From: Bosea sp. 29B | Lineage (GTDB): Bacteria; Pseudomonadota; Alphaproteobacteria; Rhizobiales; Beijerinckiaceae | Reading direction: 5' to 3' | DNA: 64,000 bases | Assembly: GCF_902506165.1 (NCBI RefSeq) | Contig: NZ_LR733817.1 | Location: 5,642,183-5,706,182, forward strand | Shown: one piece after another, positions 61,498 through 64,000 of the stretch | How positions within the stretch are numbered: the first letter of the stretch is position 1 | Layout: each line of letters opens with the position of its first letter | The notes under the pieces: generated by a model | The model's database searches: none | What the model was told of the DNA's origin: nothing | The model's input: the letters and a program-made list of their open reading frames with translations, nothing else | Translations under genes and position numbers: made by a program

Positions 61498-61941
61498 ATG
61501 TCCATACATTGTCACCAACCCAAGCCGGTCCAGGCTCGCGACTGGCGTCAGGCTATGCGTCGCGGCCTCTTCGGTCGCTGCCCGCATTGCGGCGAAGGCA
61601 GGCTGTTTCGCGCCTTCCTGAAGCCGGTCGATTCCTGCGAGGCCTGCGGCGAGACCCTGCACCATCAGCGTGCCGACGATCTGCCGCCCTATATCGTCAT
61701 CACCATCGTCGGCCATGTCATCGTCGGCGGCATCCTGCTGGCTGAGAAATACAGCGACTGGTCGATCGCGCTGCACCTCTGGGTCTGGCTGCCGCTGACC
61801 GTCTTCCTCAGCCTGGCACTGATGCAGCCGGCCAAGGGCGCGGTCATCGGCCTGCAATGGGCGCTGCGCATGCACGGCTTCGGCGGCGCCATGCCCAAGC
61901 CCGAGCGCCAGCCCGCCATGAAGGCAATCGGCGGCCGATGA
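61498..61941 (+). CDS. DUF983 family zinc-ribbon membrane protein
   Basis: This 147-residue protein contains a zinc-ribbon-like pair (GRCPHCGEGRLF, about residues 27-38, and CEACGETL, about 48-55) followed by two transmembrane helices (IVITIVGHVIVGGILLA and LWVWLPLTVFLSLALMQP). This is the DUF983 layout found after rnr in alphaproteobacteria. Its N-terminus MSIHCHQP repeats the HCHQP stretch of the leader peptide upstream of rnr. Its stop overlaps the NUDIX start (ATGA). Function is unknown. Confidence 0.93.
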   Translation: MSIHCHQPKPVQARDWRQAMRRGLFGRCPHCGEGRLFRAFLKPVDSCEACGETLHHQRADDLPPYIVITIVGHVIVGGILLAEKYSDWSIALHLWVWLPLTVFLSLALMQPAKGAVIGLQWALRMHGFGGAMPKPERQPAMKAIGGR

Positions 61942-62672
61942 GTGACCACACCATCACCCTGACCCAGGCCGAGCGGGCACGCACCAACGTCAACCTGCGC
62001 CCGCGTGACGCGGCGACCATGCTGATCCTCGATCATTCCGGGAAGAAGCCCAGGGTACTGATGGGCAAGCGCCATGCCGGCCACAAGTTCATGCCGGGCA
62101 AATACGTCTTCCCGGGCGGACGCATCGAAGCCGGTGACCGCCGCATGGCCGCGACCGGCGCTCTCGCCGGCCCCTGCGAGCAGCGCCTGCTCGCCCGCTG
62201 CGTGCGCCCGAGCCTGCAGCGCGGCCGGGCACTGGCGCTGGCGGCGATCCGTGAGACCTTCGAGGAGACCGGCCTGATCTTCGGCAGCGCCGAGTATGGC
62301 GCCCCTGAGAGCCCGCCCCAAGGCGTCTGGGCCGAGTTCGCGGCCAAGGGCGTCTTCCCCGACCTCGGCGCCATCACCTTCGTCGCCCGCGCCATCACGC
62401 CGCCGCGCCGGCCCAAGCGCTTCGACACCCGCTTCTTCGCCGTCGATGCCCGTGCCGTCGCCGGCAAGGTCGAGGGCGTGATCGGCCCCGATTCGGAGCT
62501 CGTCGACCTCGTCTCCGTCACCTTCGACGAAGCGCGCGAGCTCGACCTGCCGACCATCACCAAGGTGATCATCGCCGAGGTCGAGGAGCGCCTGAAGGCC
62601 GGATTCGCCCAGTATCTGCCGGTTCCGTTCTACTGGGAGAAGCGCGGCAGCTTCGTGCGCGAGTTGCTCTGA
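61938..62672 (+). CDS. NUDIX hydrolase
   Basis: This 244-residue NUDIX protein starts at ATG 61938 in an ATGA overlap. The NUDIX box is split by an insertion: GGRIEAGDRR and, after about 35 residues, RETFEETGLIFG (canonical G...REtxEEtG). VFPGG precedes it. The insertion is typical of the larger rhizobial NUDIX proteins near rnr. It likely hydrolyses a nucleoside-diphosphate-linked substrate such as CoA or ADP-ribose; the substrate is unknown. It is the third gene of an rnr-DUF983-NUDIX operon. Confidence 0.94.
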   Translation: MSDHTITLTQAERARTNVNLRPRDAATMLILDHSGKKPRVLMGKRHAGHKFMPGKYVFPGGRIEAGDRRMAATGALAGPCEQRLLARCVRPSLQRGRALALAAIRETFEETGLIFGSAEYGAPESPPQGVWAEFAAKGVFPDLGAITFVARAITPPRRPKRFDTRFFAVDARAVAGKVEGVIGPDSELVDLVSVTFDEARELDLPTITKVIIAEVEERLKAGFAQYLPVPFYWEKRGSFVRELL

Positions 62673-62828
62673 CGCCGTCGGGCGGCGGAAAATCCGTATG
62701 CCCACCCGATATTCCTTGACTTGCCGACGCCGATACGGCATTCCCCGCCCATCGGATTGCCGGGCTCGCCCGGCCATTTTGTTTTCTGCGCGGGCCGACG
62801 GCGGCCCCATCTATTCGAGGGCTCCGCC

Positions 62829-62996
62829 ATGGCCAAGGCCGTGACCATCAAAATCAAGCTCATCTCGACCGCGGACACCGGGTTCTTCTACGTGACCAAG
62901 AAGAACTCGCGTACCATGACCGAGAAGATGTCGAAGAAGAAGTACGACCCGGTCGCGCGCAAGCACGTCGAGTTCAAGGAAACCAAGATCAAGTGA
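62829..62996 (+). CDS. rpmG: 50S ribosomal protein L33
   Basis: bL33 (55 residues, [25 protein letters not shown]...) is the typical alphaproteobacterial form without the Cys zinc motif; the basic [13 protein letters not shown] and KETKIK end are diagnostic. A possible -35 TTGACT (62716-62721) lies about 110 bp upstream. It is followed by a strong terminator. Confidence 0.98.
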   Translation: MAKAVTIKIKLISTADTGFFYVTKKNSRTMTEKMSKKKYDPVARKHVEFKETKIK

Positions 62997-63031
62997 GGCG
63001 ATCCGCCTAATTGCTTGATTTGGTTTAGAAG

Positions 63032-63058
63032 AACCGCCCTCTCAGGGCGGTTTTTTTT
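63032..63058 (+). terminator. Rho-independent terminator of rpmG
   Basis: Stem AACCGCCCT-CTC-AGGGCGGTT followed by T8, 35 bp after the rpmG stop. This is a textbook intrinsic terminator. Confidence 0.95.
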
Positions 63059-63261
63059 CGTTCTGGGCGATTGCGTGGCGCCGGCCCGCTTGCGGTCCTG
63101 GCCGGAGATGCCTTCGGCTATCCAGTGGAGAGCCTCGGCAGAACAGCGCGCCGCTGACCAGCGGCGTGCTGGCGGCGAACGCTGGGCCGACGATCCGCGC
63201 CGGCAATGCCGCGAGGCCATTCAGAATAAGCCAGGGGCGCCCCAGCCCGTCGCTTGCGACG

Positions 63262-63453
63262 TCATCCTTCCCCGGCCGAGCGCTCTTTCAGCAGCTCGTT
63301 GAGGCGGTCCTGCTTCTCGTTGAGCAGGTCCGTCAATCTCTCCTCGCTCCCGGAGCCGGACACGGCGGTAGCCTGTTCCGTCAGGTCGGAAATTTGTCGA
63401 CGCAGCAGCGCGATCAGATCGTCCAGCGCTTCGTGATTGCCGTTTTCCGCCAT
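63262..63453 (-). CDS. Small coiled-coil protein, unknown
   Basis: This 63-residue acidic helical protein begins at ATG 63453 (MAENGNHEALDDLIALLRRQ) with GGAG upstream. Heptad-like Leu/Ile spacing through DLIALLRRQISDLTEQA and RLTDLLNEKQDRLNELLKER suggests a coiled coil. A longer start at 63468 (METAAM) is also in frame. It lies just upstream (5' of its stop) of a gap region without recognisable genes. No family is recognised. Confidence 0.6.
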   Translation of the reverse strand: MAENGNHEALDDLIALLRRQISDLTEQATAVSGSGSEERLTDLLNEKQDRLNELLKERSAGEG

Positions 63454-63610
63454 GGCTGCTGTCTCCATCCCTCTCGATGCCGAGCCGCGAGTGACCAGCG
63501 CGATGACCGCAAAGCGGAATCGTGGCTGCCATGCGATAACCCGGCAGCTCACAGATTTGCTCCATGGCGATGCAAATTCAATCGGCGCATTCGCGCCGGC
63601 GGCTCCCTCT

Positions 63611-64000
63611 TCAGAAGCGCATCTCGACGCGTCCCTTGAGGGCGTGGTCTCGGGAGCGCTCGCCGATTGCGGCGGAGTAGGTCAGGCCGAGTGCGGTGGC
63701 CGAGGAGATGCGCCAGTCGAGGCCGGCCTCGGCGGTGAGGGCGTCGCGGTCGATCCGTGCGGCGAAGACCGTGGCCGGCGTGGTGCCGGCGACGAAGGCG
63801 GTGCGCGCCTGCGGCGTCAGCTCGCCAAAACCGTGGCGCCAGCCGAGCATGGCCCGGGCGAACAGCGGCATCGCCCCAAGCTGCGCCTCGGCCCTTAAGC
63901 CCAGCGTGGTGAAGCCGAGCGTCTGGTCGGAAGAGAGCACGCGCAAGGCCGTAGCTCCGCCACGCTCGGTGCCGGCGTCCGTGCTGACGCGGATCAGCGC
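63611..64000 (-). CDS. Autotransporter outer-membrane beta-barrel domain (partial, window edge)
   Basis: The C-terminal about 129 residues of a larger protein are present; the frame runs off the window's end. Alternating strands (LGFTTLGLRAEAQLG, LFARAMLGWRHGFG, ALTAEAGLDWRISSATALGLTYSAAIG) and the C-terminal ending GRVEMRF with a terminal aromatic residue are the hallmark of an outer-membrane beta-barrel, of the autotransporter type. The passenger lies beyond the edge. The adjacent 63061-63261 region has no identifiable gene. Confidence 0.85.
   Translation of the reverse strand, partial: ALIRVSTDAGTERGGATALRVLSSDQTLGFTTLGLRAEAQLGAMPLFARAMLGWRHGFGELTPQARTAFVAGTTPATVFAARIDRDALTAEAGLDWRISSATALGLTYSAAIGERSRDHALKGRVEMRF

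Noticed and set aside
63061..63261. Possible transporter-gene remnant on the minus strand
   Set aside because: A short hydrophobic reading frame can be written, but no motif or full-length match supports it, so it is left as unassigned sequence.

Overview
The window is high-GC, gene-dense DNA with the gene order, codon use and intergenic palindromes of an alphaproteobacterium of the order Hyphomicrobiales (Rhizobiales). A Bosea-like or Bradyrhizobium/Methylobacterium-related soil or plant-associated bacterium is my best guess; the genus is inferred from gene content, not from a marker gene. I see no rRNA or tRNA gene, CRISPR array, phage or insertion sequence.

Layout. 0-9 kb: GNAT acetyltransferase, a secreted MetX-like alpha/beta hydrolase, an M20 peptidase, an orphan Tat-exported oligopeptide-type binding protein, a DUF2336 protein, a soluble lytic transglycosylase, and a translationally coupled MaoC/CitE-like pair. 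9-13 kb: an EmrB/QacA-type exporter divergent from a LysR regulator, a one-helix microprotein, a flavin reductase and a nitroreductase. 13-30 kb: a secreted protein of unknown function, an SGNH hydrolase and an OpgC-like membrane protein, then the conserved alphaproteobacterial housekeeping block erpA/dgt-argS-SPOR-nagZ-scpA-scpB-tatA-tatB-tatC. This block is interrupted by a TRAP-type binding protein plus an arginase-family enzyme, and by an orphan ABC ATPase. 30-46 kb: accessory metabolism, with an HD-GYP protein, HPP membrane protein, double cold-shock-domain protein, enolase-superfamily sugar-acid dehydratase, RhtB exporter, sirtuin, aminotransferase, branched-chain-type binding protein, a hydrolase/MarR divergon, DoxX and VOC proteins, UxaA/GarD-type dehydratase, a di-heme peroxidase fused to a cupredoxin, and PiuC. 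46-53 kb: gluconate kinase and 6-phosphogluconate dehydrogenase, a Kef-type K+/H+ antiporter, the ACC deaminase module acdS/acdR (a plant-association trait), and a MerR/carboxymuconolactone-decarboxylase pair. 53-58.5 kb: the complete urea ABC transporter urtABCDE. 59-63 kb: rnr-DUF983-NUDIX-rpmG, ending in a strong terminator; the window closes inside an autotransporter beta-barrel gene.

How the parts work together. Sugar-acid catabolism is served by the enolase-superfamily dehydratase, the UxaA/GarD dehydratase, GntK and Gnd. Nitrogen scavenging is served by the urea transporter, ACC deaminase, the arginase-family enzyme and several binding proteins that have no permease here. Redox and iron functions are the CCP-cupredoxin, PiuC, ErpA, flavin reductase and nitroreductase.

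Most unusual signal. Upstream of rnr is a 25-codon His/Cys-containing ORF. Its Shine-Dalgarno is a 17-nt perfect complement of the 16S rRNA 3' end, and a strong hairpin follows it. Its first residues after the start (HCHQP) recur at the N-terminus of the DUF983 protein in the same cluster. Other notable items are a three-copy ~92-bp compound palindrome family, a His-to-Asp change in a metal-ligand motif of the arginase-family protein, and several palindromic operator candidates in divergent promoters.
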